Position numbers and translations under genes: made by a program
The notes under the pieces: generated by a model
Told to the model about the DNA's origin: nothing
The model's input: only the letters and a program-made list of their open reading frames with translations
The model's database searches: none
Source: Enterobacter huaxiensis
GTDB lineage: Bacteria > Pseudomonadota > Gammaproteobacteria > Enterobacterales > Enterobacteriaceae
DNA length: 64,000 bases
Reading direction: 5' to 3'
Assembly (NCBI RefSeq): GCF_003594935.2
Contig: NZ_CP043342.1
Location: 682,001-746,000, forward strand
Shown: one piece after another, positions 10,413 to 18,410 of the stretch
Numbering within the stretch: the first letter of the stretch is position 1
Layout: the number at the start of each line of letters is the position of its first letter

Positions 10413-11158
10413 TTAATCGATCTTCCGTTCGGTGAGCGTACATGGGGCTGTTCCTCCGCACTGTACGTCGACCTTCTTCAGCGCCCCGTAATCGTCGATG
10501 TAGCCGATGCTGTAATAGCTGCCGTGATAGTCACCGGTTGAAATCGTGGCCGCCGCAAAAGGTGCGACCATCAGGCTATCAAAGCCCGGCAGCATGGTTA
10601 TCGCATTCTTGCTGAGCCATGCGAGGGTAATGTAATACGGCGTTGGGTTACGCACGGCCAGCCCTTTCGCACTGGCGGTAATTTCCATGCGCATTTCTGC
10701 CAGCTCGCCCGGCCTTTTGGTAATCGCCTTCGGGCGCCAGAACAGCTTGATTCTGCTTTGCATTGCAACCTGCATGACGCTGCGTTCATCGCTTGCGCGG
10801 GTGCTTTTAGGCGGCACTTCGCGCAGATTGAAATAAAACAGCGTCTCCCGGTCTTTCCGTAACCGGCTGGTGGCGGCTTGCTTAACAATCCTCACCTGTG
10901 ACGCCGAGCCTGCCTCAATGCGCTGAACAGGGGGAAGCGCCATAAAATGCGCATCTTCTTTGTGCCCATTTTCGTCTTCAATCCATGACAGGGCCAGATA
11001 AGGCAGCGCCTGACTTTGGTTTTCCACCTTCAGGCTGCTGGCCTTGTCGCTTTCTGGAAAGACAATGCGGTGCGGTCCAGGTTTATGGCTGCGTGAGTGG
11101 TGAACGCCGTGCCGAGCAGCATCAGGTAAAGGCTTTTAAGCGGGGTAAGTTTCATCAT
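10413..11158 (-). pseudogene. Periplasmic fimbrial chaperone, frameshifted (YqiH-like)
   Basis: PapD-type chaperone that would cap pilin subunits in the periplasm. An ATG at 11158 (or 11155) starts a signal peptide (MKLTPLKSLYLMLLGTAF, ending THA) and INLDRT, after which the frame runs to a stop within about 20 codons. The other frame picks up exactly there with RIVFPESDKASSLKVENQSQ and continues to 10413. Joining the two gives the normal G1 strand entry of the family (DRTRIVFPES). One G (plus strand) is missing around 11069-11071, where ACC-CGC would be expected but ACCGC is found. The remainder, including the conserved NPTPYYITL motif, is intact. It is either a real inactivating deletion or a base-calling error. 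An alternative GTG start at 11027 would give a 204-residue protein without signal peptide and could not act in the periplasm. Confidence 0.85.
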
Positions 11159-11164
11159 AGTTTC

Positions 11165-13603
11165 TTACTGGCAGGGCAGTATTAACTGCATACTGTTTTC
11201 AAGGTGTAAAGGTAACGAGAAGCGACACTGCTGATGCTCACCCCACGTCACGCGGAATTGTTGTTCGGGCTCGACGGCCCCCAGCCAGACGTGGCCATCA
11301 TCAGCGACCATCCCAATCTGGCGGCCATTATCCAGCAGGCTAACAGCCGCGCCGAGCGGCGGCGCGCCCGATGCGGTTCGCAAAATGCCAGCGATATCGT
11401 GACCTGCACGAGTGGCAATCTGACGATAACCAATGGCTCCCTCAGTCCAGGTCGAGGTGACGACGCGGGTATCCACATCCACGCCCTCAGGCAGGTTGTT
11501 CAGATTGATCTGCACGCTGGCGGGGGAGTAGCTGGAAAACGAGGGTAAAACACCAACGCCAAACCGGTTGGTTTCATCCCTTGATGCGTTAAGCGGAATA
11601 TTTCCCACGCCGTCGGTACCGATCATTACCCGCGGTTCGTTGCCGTAACTGCGACGGTGCAGAGCCGCCCCTTTCGTCGTTGAGGTAAGGGATCCGTTCC
11701 AGCTGGCGCTGAGGGAGTTATATTCATCAGCTTTATAGCTGCCGGAGAGGTTAAGATCGCCGAAGGCAGAGTAATGTTGGTAGTTGCCGCTGACCTGCGC
11801 GCCCGCGTTCGACTTTTCGCTTTCCGTACCCGCGGATACGCCCCATGTGTTATCGCGATCTGACGTGTCATACCACGATACGTTCTGGGTTAGCGTGTCG
11901 CTGTTGTGCAGGTCGTAATTCAGACGATGATCGGGGTCGAGCGGTACGCTCAGTGAAAGATAAAACTGCGTATCGTCGTCTTCATCTTCATAATGCGTCT
12001 TGCTCCATGACAGGGTAACGCCCAGGTTTTTCCAGCGGCCCAGGTCAAAGTTGTAGCCTGCGGTGACGCTGCCCGTTGTGGAGGGCGAATCGTTCCACCA
12101 GGTTTGACGTAGCATGTTTACATAGAGATTGAGTGACAGTGCCGAAATGTACTGGCTTGCCGTGACGCTCAACGTCTGTTTTTCAGACTGACGATCGTTG
12201 TTGTCATCATCCAGAAAACGGGCGTAGCTCAGGAATTGTGGGTCCGAATAGCGATAGCTGGCGAGCGTAAGCTGGCTGCCGGTGGTATCGAAGCGTTTAC
12301 TGTAGTTGAAGCGGTAGCTGTACCCCGTCTGGCTATTCTCGCCGGGGAGCCGGCTGGTCGCCTGAGTAACATCGAAAGAGAGTGCGCCGAGATATTCCAT
12401 ATTTTGCCCGATACCCGCGGCGATCGAACGGTAACGATCGCCGTCGGCGAGCGTACCGCCATAGAGCGAGGTTTGTGACAGCATGCCCCATGAAAATTCG
12501 CCGCTCATAAAGGCGGTGTCTTCAACGTCATGAGAGGCATCTTTGCGGGCTTTTCCCCCCGCGAGTTTGTAGCGAACCTGCCCCTTACGCGTTAAAAAGG
12601 GGACCGATTCTGCAGAGACCTGGAAGGTGCTGACGCGCCCGTCCTCCTCCGTAACGTTGACGTCCAGCGTGCCCTGCACAGACTGATTAAGATCCTGAAT
12701 AACAAACGGTCCGGGTGGGACTTTGCTTTGATAAATGATGCGATCGGCAAGTCTGACCGTTACCGTGGCGTTGGTTTGTGCTATCCCGGTAATTTGTGGC
12801 GCGTAACCACGCAGCGACCACGGCAACATGCGTTCATCGCTCATCAGCGAGGCACCGGTATAGGTGAACGCATCAAAAATGGCGGACTGGAAGTCCGTTT
12901 CACCGAGGGTCAGTTTCGCGCCGAGTGAAGGCAGGGGGCGGAACATATAGACGCGTGAAAAACGCCCATCGCTTTCTGAGCCTGCGTCAGTATGGGTCTG
13001 CGTATACTGGTAATCGCTGCGCAACCGCCACGCGCCCATGTTTGCGCCCGCAGTGCCGTAAGTGTTGGCGTTGTCTGTGCTGCTGCCGTCATTTGGCTGG
13101 TAATGACTGGCAAAAAGATTGTAGTCCAGCAGGAGGCCGGGCACGCCATTATCCCACGTTGAGGGTGGCATCCAGTCTGCCGCTCGGTACTGTAACCACG
13201 CCTGGGGAATACTGACCTTCAGCGTCTGGCTGGCCTGTTCAAACATAAACGTGATATCCGGCCTGGACGCGAAATCAACGCACCCCTCTTTTTCAGGCAG
13301 GCTGGCGCGGATGGTGTCCTGTAGAGCAAAGGTATCGGCCAGTTCTGATGGAATACAGACCTGCACCTCATTATTTATTTCTCGCCAGCGAAGCTGCCAA
13401 CCATTGGCAAGCGGTATATTATTAATTGAAACGGTAACAAAATAGTTACCGGGAATCACGGCCATGGGGTCTTTAAAAAGGGATAAGTCAACGCTATTGC
13501 GCTGATCTTTATCTATTGCATTAATATTGAATTCAGTTGCGGAGGCAACGTTCGTCATTAACAGGGACGTAATGATGATTATCCATTGTAATTTATATGT
13601 CAT
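11165..13603 (-). CDS. Fimbrial outer-membrane usher (YqiG-like)
   Basis: Outer-membrane pore that recruits chaperone-subunit complexes and assembles the pilus. About 812 residues from the ATG at 13603: signal peptide MTYKLQWIIIITSLLMTNVA..., an N-terminal periplasmic domain (FNINAIDKDQRNSVDLSLF), a 24-strand barrel with plug (conserved PPGPFVIQDLNQ near residue 300) and C-terminal domains ending in a typical GVRFRVTWGEHQQCRFSLPL-like segment. Length is normal for PapC/FimD. An in-frame TTG at 13618 would add five residues but has no ribosome binding site; neither start has ideal spacing. It lies between pilin and chaperone; the chaperone ATG comes six bases after its stop. Confidence 0.93.
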   Translation of the reverse strand: MTYKLQWIIIITSLLMTNVASATEFNINAIDKDQRNSVDLSLFKDPMAVIPGNYFVTVSINNIPLANGWQLRWREINNEVQVCIPSELADTFALQDTIRASLPEKEGCVDFASRPDITFMFEQASQTLKVSIPQAWLQYRAADWMPPSTWDNGVPGLLLDYNLFASHYQPNDGSSTDNANTYGTAGANMGAWRLRSDYQYTQTHTDAGSESDGRFSRVYMFRPLPSLGAKLTLGETDFQSAIFDAFTYTGASLMSDERMLPWSLRGYAPQITGIAQTNATVTVRLADRIIYQSKVPPGPFVIQDLNQSVQGTLDVNVTEEDGRVSTFQVSAESVPFLTRKGQVRYKLAGGKARKDASHDVEDTAFMSGEFSWGMLSQTSLYGGTLADGDRYRSIAAGIGQNMEYLGALSFDVTQATSRLPGENSQTGYSYRFNYSKRFDTTGSQLTLASYRYSDPQFLSYARFLDDDNNDRQSEKQTLSVTASQYISALSLNLYVNMLRQTWWNDSPSTTGSVTAGYNFDLGRWKNLGVTLSWSKTHYEDEDDDTQFYLSLSVPLDPDHRLNYDLHNSDTLTQNVSWYDTSDRDNTWGVSAGTESEKSNAGAQVSGNYQHYSAFGDLNLSGSYKADEYNSLSASWNGSLTSTTKGAALHRRSYGNEPRVMIGTDGVGNIPLNASRDETNRFGVGVLPSFSSYSPASVQINLNNLPEGVDVDTRVVTSTWTEGAIGYRQIATRAGHDIAGILRTASGAPPLGAAVSLLDNGRQIGMVADDGHVWLGAVEPEQQFRVTWGEHQQCRFSLPLHLENSMQLILPCQ

Positions 13604-13631
13604 CGTCCTGTTACTCAAAAAGATATAGAAT

Positions 13632-13657
13632 GCCGGCTGACAGGCAGTGCCAGCCGG
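13632..13657 (-). terminator. Hairpin between pilin and usher genes
   Basis: CCGGCTG...CAGCCGG inverted repeat in the 76-base gap between the pilin stop and the usher start, with no strong T-run on the minus strand. In fimbrial operons such hairpins commonly reduce read-through or protect the pilin mRNA so that shaft subunit exceeds usher; this role is inferred here. Confidence 0.5.
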
Positions 13658-13679
13658 TTTATTCCGTGAGGTGATGTGT

Positions 13680-14240
13680 TTATTTGTACATCAGAATATA
13701 GTTAGCGGTGGCTTCAACCTGGCCGGCAGTGGCTGTTTTGCCTGTTGGAACCTCCATCAGCGCTTTGAAGTGCAGCGTCTGGGTCGTGGAACCTGCAAGC
13801 AGTGCCACTTCATTTGCTTCACCCAGCGTAATGTTGGATTCAGCGTTATCCAGAAGGCGAACACCGACGTTTTGAGCACCGCTTGCATAGGTGTTGCTCA
13901 TCAGGCTGGTGTCAGCCGCGTCGGTTGCCGCACTGGTGAAGGTGACATCTACTTTGGTAATGGGGGTATCTGTTTCATCGTCTGGATCGTCAAGCTGGCA
14001 GTTTTCCAGGTTAATATCCACTGCGACAGGCGTGGATTTCTTGTTCGCATTGATAACTGCCGTCGTGACTTCGCCAAGATCAACTTCTTTATCCACGCTG
14101 TCCGGTGCAATGTTGCATGGCGCGTCAATAACTACACCTTTGAATTTGATTTTGCCTGACCCCTGGTCGTCCGCAAAAGCTGAACCTGAAAGGATAGCCG
14201 CCGTCGCAACCGCTAACAGTACTTTTTTACCCATATACAT
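13680..14240 (-). CDS. Major fimbrial subunit (YgiL-like pilin)
   Basis: 186 residues. Signal peptide MYMGKKVLLAVATAAILSGS... ending AFA, then a pilin fold with the two conserved cysteines in DAPCNIAPDS and LENCQLDD. It ends with the alternating hydrophobic donor-strand motif and penultimate aromatic residue (ANYILMYK). It resembles E. coli YgiL in the GxVKFKGxVIxAPC beginning. The ATG at 14240 has an AGGAT ribosome site seven bases upstream; two codons later a second ATG exists, and an upstream in-frame ATG at 14258 lacks a site. First gene of the operon, behind a 350-base AT-rich promoter region. Confidence 0.92.
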   Translation of the reverse strand: MYMGKKVLLAVATAAILSGSAFADDQGSGKIKFKGVVIDAPCNIAPDSVDKEVDLGEVTTAVINANKKSTPVAVDINLENCQLDDPDDETDTPITKVDVTFTSAATDAADTSLMSNTYASGAQNVGVRLLDNAESNITLGEANEVALLAGSTTQTLHFKALMEVPTGKTATAGQVEATANYILMYK

Positions 14241-14258
14241 GAAAGTATCCTTTTTCAA

Positions 14259-14560
14259 ATGAATTCATACTTTGAATAATAATTAAAACATCAATTTAAA
14301 ATTATACCTTTGAAACAAAAGGGGCGCGATTAATGTGGCTTAAAGCTCGTTTTAGTGAGTTTTAATTAATAAGGTGAGGTTATTGTATTTGCCAGGTTTT
14401 TGAATGGGTTTTAACGTTATTGGAAATAATTAAATTTATATTTGAGAGAACGTCACCAATAAAAAGCGTCTGGTTTCGATTTATGGAAGGGGTTAAGTGA
14501 TAACTTTAAATCAGTAATGTCTTTTTCACGATTTTTCTGAGCTTATATACCTCTTTCAGA
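14259..14560. promoter_or_regulatory. AT-rich control region upstream of the fimbrial operon
   Basis: About 300 bases without a gene between the pilin and zupT. The sequence is clearly more AT-rich than its neighbours (TAATAATTAAAACATC, TAATTAATAAGG, AATAATTAAATTTATA), which is typical of H-NS-silenced fimbrial promoters. I found no invertible repeat pair of the fimS type and no recombinase gene nearby. Individual promoter elements cannot be assigned with confidence. Confidence 0.45.
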
Positions 14561-14561
14561 G

Positions 14562-14583
14562 AGCCTCCGCCTAAGGCGGAGGC
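14562..14583 (-). terminator. Hairpin downstream of zupT
   Basis: Perfect GCCTCCGCC/TTAG-type/GGCGGAGGC inverted repeat starting eight bases after the zupT stop on the minus strand. It lacks a clear T-run, so it may be a weak or Rho-assisted terminator. Confidence 0.6.
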
Positions 14584-14590
14584 GAAACCG

Positions 14591-15364
14591 TTAGCCAATA
14601 CCGGCTGCTTGCAGGAGCACCAGGCTTAATCCCATCACCGACATTCCGCACAGCACGCCGTAGCTGGGGTTGTTGTTCGGGTCGATCTCTTTCGCCAGCG
14701 GCATCAGTTCATCAACGGAGAGTGCGACCATGATACCGGCTACCGCCGCCATAATGGCAGCCATCACGACCGGAGACACCAGGCTTCCGAGGATCAGCCA
14801 GGCCAGCACCCCGCCGAGTATTTCTGCCATTCCCGAAATTCCCGCCCAGAATACGGCGGTACGTTTTGAGCCCGTGGCGGCGTAAACCGGCCCGGCAACG
14901 GCCAGTCCTTCAGGAATATTGTGCAACGCCACCGCCAGGGCGATTCCCAGGCCCATTTCAAGATTACTGCTGGCCGTCACGTAGGTTGCGACACCTTCCG
15001 GGAAGTTGTGCAGGCTGATACCGAGGGTTAGCAGAATGGCCGTGCGCTTGATGTTGCGCGGTGCTGGCGTAGCGCTTTTTTGCATCAAATCCTGTGGATG
15101 GGCATGAGGCAGCATGCGGTCGAGCGCAAAGTAGCCCAGCAGGCCAAAGATAAACATGCCGTACCCGAGAACCGGAGACATGCCTTCGGTACCCAGCGCG
15201 GCAGGCAGCATCTCCATCAGCGAAATCAACAGCATGATCCCGGCAGCAAAACCCAGCGAAAAAGCCAATACACGATTAGACGGCTTTTGACCGATCACGC
15301 CGAGGATCGCACCGATAAAGGTCGCGGCGCCTGCGAGTATGGTCAGGATCAAAGGGACTGACAT
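14591..15364 (-). CDS. zupT: Zinc/divalent metal transporter ZupT (ZIP family)
   Basis: 257-residue inner-membrane importer with about eight helices. In E. coli it takes up zinc and also iron, manganese and cobalt. The ZIP signature metal-binding helices are visible as [12 protein letters not shown] and [14 protein letters not shown]. The histidine-rich loop of eukaryotic ZIPs is short here (LPHAHPQD). SD AGGAGC lies before ATG at 15364. A Fur-box-like palindrome sits 15 bases upstream of the start. The position next to ygiD is conserved. Confidence 0.96.
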   Translation of the reverse strand: MSVPLILTILAGAATFIGAILGVIGQKPSNRVLAFSLGFAAGIMLLISLMEMLPAALGTEGMSPVLGYGMFIFGLLGYFALDRMLPHAHPQDLMQKSATPAPRNIKRTAILLTLGISLHNFPEGVATYVTASSNLEMGLGIALAVALHNIPEGLAVAGPVYAATGSKRTAVFWAGISGMAEILGGVLAWLILGSLVSPVVMAAIMAAVAGIMVALSVDELMPLAKEIDPNNNPSYGVLCGMSVMGLSLVLLQAAGIG

Positions 15365-15378
15365 GCACTGCTCCTTAT

Positions 15379-15397
15379 GATAATGATTCTCATTAAT
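15379..15397 (-). promoter_or_regulatory. Fur-box-like site upstream of zupT
   Basis: GATAATGATTCTCATTAAT matches the 19-base Fur consensus (GATAATGATAATCATTATC) at 15 of 19 positions by my count. It lies 15 bases before the zupT ATG, so binding would block transcription or initiation. It suggests iron-responsive control; not tested. Confidence 0.6.
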
Positions 15398-15560
15398 ATT
15401 AATGATTCATTGACCGCAAAGCGAGGGGAGAAATCCTGCTTTACATATTCCTTACATTCAAATTTCCTGATGATGATCTTCACGCTTATCAGCGTTCATC
15501 CTGTCTGAATTACGCGTAATGTAGAACCATCAAAATGACACCTTCTGTAAGGATATCACC

Positions 15561-16349
15561 ATGTCTTCATCTCGTATGCCAGCACTGTTTTTAGGCCACG
15601 GTAGCCCAATGAACGTTCTGGAAGATAACGTCTATACCCGCGCATGGCGTCATCTGGGCGAGACGTTGCCGCGTCCGAAGGCCATCGTGGTGGTGTCTGC
15701 GCACTGGTTCACCCGTGGGACCGGCGTGACGGCCATGGAAGCGCCAAAGACCATTCATGATTTTGGCGGCTTCCCGCAGGCGCTTTATGATACGCATTAT
15801 CCGGCGCCTGGTTCACCCGGTCTGGCGCAACAGCTGGTGGATCTGCTGGCACCCGTTCCCGTCGCGCTGGATAAAGAAGCCTGGGGCTTTGACCACGGCT
15901 CGTGGGGCGTGCTGATCAAGATGTACCCTGATGCCGATATCCCTATGGTGCAGTTGAGCATCGACAGCACCAAACCGGCAGCCTGGCACATGGAGATGGG
16001 GCGTAAGCTGGCAACGCTGCGCGATGAAGGCATCATGCTGATTGCCAGCGGTAACGTGGTGCATAACCTGCGCACGGCGCGCTGGCACGGTGAAAATACG
16101 CCGTATCCCTGGGCGACGTCGTTTAACGACTACGTGAAAGACAATCTGACCTGGCAAGGCCCGACGGAGCAGCACCCGCTGGTGAACTATCTGGATCATG
16201 AAGGCGGTTCGCTCTCTAACCCAACGCCGGAGCATTTCCTGCCGCTGCTGTACGTGCTGGGGGCGTGGGATGGTCAGGAAAATATTACGATCCCGGTCGA
16301 CGGGATTGAGATGGGAAGCCTGAGCATGCTGTCAGTGCAGGTGGGGTGA
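15561..16349 (+). CDS. ygiD: 4,5-DOPA-extradiol-dioxygenase family protein YgiD
   Basis: 262 residues, matching E. coli YgiD, a zinc-dependent LigB-type extradiol dioxygenase shown to act on L-DOPA. The conserved metal and active-site histidines occur in LFLGHGSPMN, VVSAHWFTRG, GFDHGSWGVL and GNVVHNLR. It is divergent from zupT with about 200 bases between. SD AAGGA occurs before ATG. The physiological substrate is uncertain. Confidence 0.95.
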   Translation: MSSSRMPALFLGHGSPMNVLEDNVYTRAWRHLGETLPRPKAIVVVSAHWFTRGTGVTAMEAPKTIHDFGGFPQALYDTHYPAPGSPGLAQQLVDLLAPVPVALDKEAWGFDHGSWGVLIKMYPDADIPMVQLSIDSTKPAAWHMEMGRKLATLRDEGIMLIASGNVVHNLRTARWHGENTPYPWATSFNDYVKDNLTWQGPTEQHPLVNYLDHEGGSLSNPTPEHFLPLLYVLGAWDGQENITIPVDGIEMGSLSMLSVQVG

Positions 16350-16353
16350 AAAC

Positions 16354-16424
16354 AGGCCCGGTGGCGCTACGCTTACCGGGCCTGTAAAACCGTAGGCCGG
16401 GTCAGGCGAAGCCGCCACCCGGCA
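16354..16424. repeat. REP/BIME element
   Basis: Inverted REP pair: GGCCCGGTGGCGCTACGCTT and TAGGCCGGGTCAGGCGAAGC with the complementary arm GCCGCCACCCGGC. It lies between convergent ygiD and ygiC. Confidence 0.85.
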
Positions 16425-16428
16425 GATC

Positions 16429-17589
16429 TTACTCCACAAAAATATGCGGATAGAACCGTGACAGATCCTGAGTGATCAGCGCGCGATCTTCGCGAATACC
16501 AATCCCGGCAGGCCGATCGTTGATAAGCCAGCTGCCAATCAGCGTATAGCTGTCGCCAAACTTCGGCAGCTGATAGAACTCCTGGACGATCATCCCTTCT
16601 TCGCCGTACGGCCCTTCAACCGCTTCCAGCGTTTTACCGTTTTCGATAATAGAGACGTTCGCCCCTTCGCGGGAGAAGATCGGCTTCACGACGTACTTGT
16701 CCATTTGCGGGTAATCATCTTCCGCAAAATAAGACGCGAGCAGGTTCGGGTGGTTCGGGAACATTTCCCACAGCATCGGCAGCAGGGCCTTGTTGGAGAT
16801 AATGCTCTTCCAGGCCGGCTCCAGCCAGCGCACGCCCGCGTCTTCCAGCTTGGTGGAGAACATCTCACGCAGCATGTATTCCCACGGGTAGAGCTTGAAG
16901 AGGTTGCTGATGACCTGGTCCTGGGTGTCGGTAAACTGACCTTTTTCGCCCAGTCCGATGTCCTCGATGTAGAGGAACTCTGTCGCCACTTCCGCTTCGG
17001 CCGCGCAATCCTGCAGATACTGAACCGTACCGCGGTCTTCTTCCGTGTCGCGGCAGCACGCAAGGTGCAGCAGGCTGAAACCGTGCTGTTCACGCAGCTC
17101 GGCGAAACGCTCAATCAGCTTTTCCTGCAGGCTGTTGAACTGGTCGCTGCCTTCCGGCAGGTTGCCTGCGCTGGCCTGGTCTTCCAGCCAGATCCACTGG
17201 AAGAAGGCGGCTTCGTACAGGGAGGTGGGCGTATCGGCGTTGTTTTCCAGAAGCTTAGGTTCACCCACGCCATCCCACGCCAGATCGAGACGAGAGTAGA
17301 GTGAAGGCTGGTTGGTTTTCCACGACTGGCGCACGAAATTCCACGTGTGCTTAGGAATGCGGAATTTGGTCATCAGCGCGTCGCTCTCGATAACCTTCTC
17401 AACAACCTTCAGGCACATCTGATGCAGCTCGGCGGTGACATCTTCCAGCTTTTCAACCTGGGCGAGGGTGAGCCTGTAATAGGCATCTTCACACCAGTAC
17501 GGTTCGCCGTACATGGTGTGGAAGTTAAAACCGTATTCCGTCGCTTTTTCGCGCCAGTCCGGGCGCTCAACAATACTGACTCGTTCCAT
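16429..17589 (-). CDS. ygiC: ATP-grasp protein YgiC (glutathionylspermidine synthase-like)
   Basis: 386 residues, orthologue of E. coli YgiC, with the ATP-grasp fold of the synthetase half of glutathionylspermidine synthetase. Visible family features are the N-terminal [16 protein letters not shown], the acceptor-binding segment [16 protein letters not shown], and the ATP-binding [15 protein letters not shown] followed by [14 protein letters not shown]. It probably ligates a peptide-like acid to an amine, but the substrate is not known. The start lies two bases after the ygiB stop, so ygiB-ygiC are one unit. Confidence 0.92.
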   Translation of the reverse strand: MERVSIVERPDWREKATEYGFNFHTMYGEPYWCEDAYYRLTLAQVEKLEDVTAELHQMCLKVVEKVIESDALMTKFRIPKHTWNFVRQSWKTNQPSLYSRLDLAWDGVGEPKLLENNADTPTSLYEAAFFQWIWLEDQASAGNLPEGSDQFNSLQEKLIERFAELREQHGFSLLHLACCRDTEEDRGTVQYLQDCAAEAEVATEFLYIEDIGLGEKGQFTDTQDQVISNLFKLYPWEYMLREMFSTKLEDAGVRWLEPAWKSIISNKALLPMLWEMFPNHPNLLASYFAEDDYPQMDKYVVKPIFSREGANVSIIENGKTLEAVEGPYGEEGMIVQEFYQLPKFGDSYTLIGSWLINDRPAGIGIREDRALITQDLSRFYPHIFVE

Positions 17590-17591
17590 GA

Positions 17592-18257
17592 TCAGCCGCC
17601 CATTGAGCGAGTTGAGGAGCCGGTCGCGCTACGCTGCATGGTGGATTGCTTCGCTACAGATTCGCCAAACCCGCCGCGGGTGACCGTGCTGGTGGTCGCC
17701 GGCTTCGGTGCCATCGCTGTTTTAGGGACGGTCGTGGTACGGCCAGGCGTTGCCGCACCGTAGTTTTTACCGCTGGCGTCGGTATATTTACCGTATGCCG
17801 GGCTGTTTGGGTTTTTGGAGCTAAACAGCGGCTGCTGCTGATAGCCCGCGCCGCCGCTCATCATACGGCCCATCATGTAGCCCGCCATCAGCGGCATCCA
17901 GAAGCTGCCGCTGGATTGCGCCTGTGCCTGGTTTTCCGGCGCCATCCCTGCCTGAGCAGGCGCCTGCTGGCACTGGCCTTCGCCGAATTCCGCAACGCAA
18001 TCTTCACGTGACGCGTATTTCGGTGCGGTACGCTCCGCTTCTTTCAGGGCGCTGTTATACGCGGTTGTACATTCTGCGGCTTTGCCGGTGGCAGCCGAGC
18101 AATCGTCCGCGTTTTGATACATCGAGACCGTTTCGTCGCTCTGCTCACAGCCTGCCAGCATAAAAACAGCCGTGATCGCAAAGGCGACAGGAGTGAGGTG
18201 GCGCGCGTTCCAGCTTTTGCGGAACGAGGCGTGATTAATCGTTTTTGTCCGTTTCAT
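17592..18257 (-). CDS. ygiB: DUF1190 lipoprotein-like protein YgiB
   Basis: 221 residues, matching E. coli YgiB. A basic N-terminus and a hydrophobic segment lead to MLAGC (about residues 32-36), a plausible lipobox, so it is likely a periplasm-facing lipoprotein. Then come a cysteine-containing DUF1190 region ([17 protein letters not shown]), Ala/Gln-rich linkers, a Gly/Met-rich hydrophobic patch ([17 protein letters not shown]) and a Ser/Thr-rich tail ending RSMGG. Function is unknown; genetics in E. coli place it in the tolC-ygiB-ygiC operon, and the same order is kept here. Confidence 0.9.
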   Translation of the reverse strand: MKRTKTINHASFRKSWNARHLTPVAFAITAVFMLAGCEQSDETVSMYQNADDCSAATGKAAECTTAYNSALKEAERTAPKYASREDCVAEFGEGQCQQAPAQAGMAPENQAQAQSSGSFWMPLMAGYMMGRMMSGGAGYQQQPLFSSKNPNSPAYGKYTDASGKNYGAATPGRTTTVPKTAMAPKPATTSTVTRGGFGESVAKQSTMQRSATGSSTRSMGG

Positions 18258-18378
18258 CTTTGTCTTCCTGGACCCAGTGGTTATAACGCTCAGGATAGAG
18301 GATGAGTGGTTGAAAATGAAGCGAAGAGGGGGATTAAGGGGGATCTTTACGTTGGCTTACGTTTGGATGTGATAGGGG

Positions 18379-18404
18379 TTCCCTCTCCCGTAGGAGAGGG
18401 AGGG
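18379..18404. repeat. Dispersed hairpin repeat between tolC and ygiB
   Basis: CCCTCTCC/CGTA/GGAGAGGG hairpin followed by AGGG. Related copies occur at 54657-54691 and 60251-60286. Here it lies in the tolC-ygiB gap and could act as an attenuator or mRNA-stabilising stem. Confidence 0.6.
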
Positions 18405-18410
18405 TAATGC

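Noticed and set aside
11027..11100. Programmed ribosomal frameshift as explanation for the split chaperone
   Set aside because: The junction (CGCACCGCATT on the coding strand) has no slippery heptamer or downstream pseudoknot, and this chaperone family is not known to use frameshifting.
14259..14590. Invertible phase-variation switch upstream of the pilin gene
   Set aside because: No pair of inverted repeats flanking a promoter-sized segment and no recombinase gene were found.
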